From the NCBI GenBank assembly GCA_021159235.1, contig JAGGSF010000026.1, positions 1-15,047 of the forward strand: a stretch of 15,047 bases of DNA, given 5' to 3'. Every line of letters starts with the position of its first letter. Position 1 is the stretch's first letter. The position numbers were made by a program, and so were the translations under genes. Positions 15,032 through 15,047 of the stretch are shown here, piece by piece. A model generated the notes under the pieces. It did no database searches, had not been told where the DNA came from, and saw only the letters and a program-made list of their open reading frames with translations. Origin of the DNA: Deltaproteobacteria bacterium (lineage in GTDB: Bacteria; Campylobacterota_A; Desulfurellia; JAGGSF01).

Positions 15032-15047
15032 ACTCATAATTTAACTT

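Overview
The window reads as chromosome of a low-GC, diderm (Gram-negative-type) anaerobic bacterium. An LptE-like outer-membrane lipoprotein gene points to a lipopolysaccharide-bearing outer membrane. RNase Y, abundant AGA/AGG and ATA codons, iron-sulfur enzymes of the oxygen-sensitive type and a Tat-exported molybdopterin oxidoreductase of the polysulfide/thiosulfate reductase type fit an anaerobe with sulfur-based respiration, possibly a thermophile. The phylum cannot be fixed from the sequence alone. No mobile element, CRISPR array, tRNA or rRNA was seen.

Layout. (1) Positions 2-3162, plus strand: a tightly overlapping run of endonuclease III (5' end cut by the window), an iron-type alcohol dehydrogenase, the tRNA 2-thiouridylase MnmA and a small methyltransferase-like protein that has lost the usual SAM-binding glycine motif. 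(2) Positions 3149-7771, minus strand: ilvD-leuS-lptE with gaps or overlaps of only a few bases; ilvD has a recognisable sigma-70-type promoter. (3) Positions 7772-8358, non-coding: the main hidden feature, a 6S RNA (about 7885-8050) with a near-consensus promoter, placed back to back with the ilvD promoter. It is followed by about 200 nt with no convincing gene and then a promoter for the next operon. (4) Positions 8359-11235, plus strand: 5-formyltetrahydrofolate cyclo-ligase, RNase Y and a YmdB-type phosphodiesterase, closed by a strong hairpin terminator. 6S RNA next to the cyclo-ligase gene is the classic ssrS-ygfA neighbourhood. (5) Positions 11278-14902, minus strand: a four-gene respiratory operon encoding a Tat-exported molybdopterin catalytic subunit, a 16-cysteine ferredoxin subunit, a small exported TPR protein ending in cysteine, and a periplasmic rhodanese. 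No membrane-anchor (NrfD/PsrC) gene is present in it. (6) Positions 14903-15047: its promoter region, with two exact 16-bp direct repeats 32 bp apart, the proximal one touching the -35 element, which looks like an activator-controlled promoter.

Together the window combines housekeeping functions (DNA repair, tRNA thiolation, leucyl-tRNA charging, branched-chain amino acid synthesis, envelope biogenesis, folate salvage, RNA decay, global control of RNA polymerase by 6S RNA) with one accessory, probably inducible, sulfur-compound respiration operon at the right edge.
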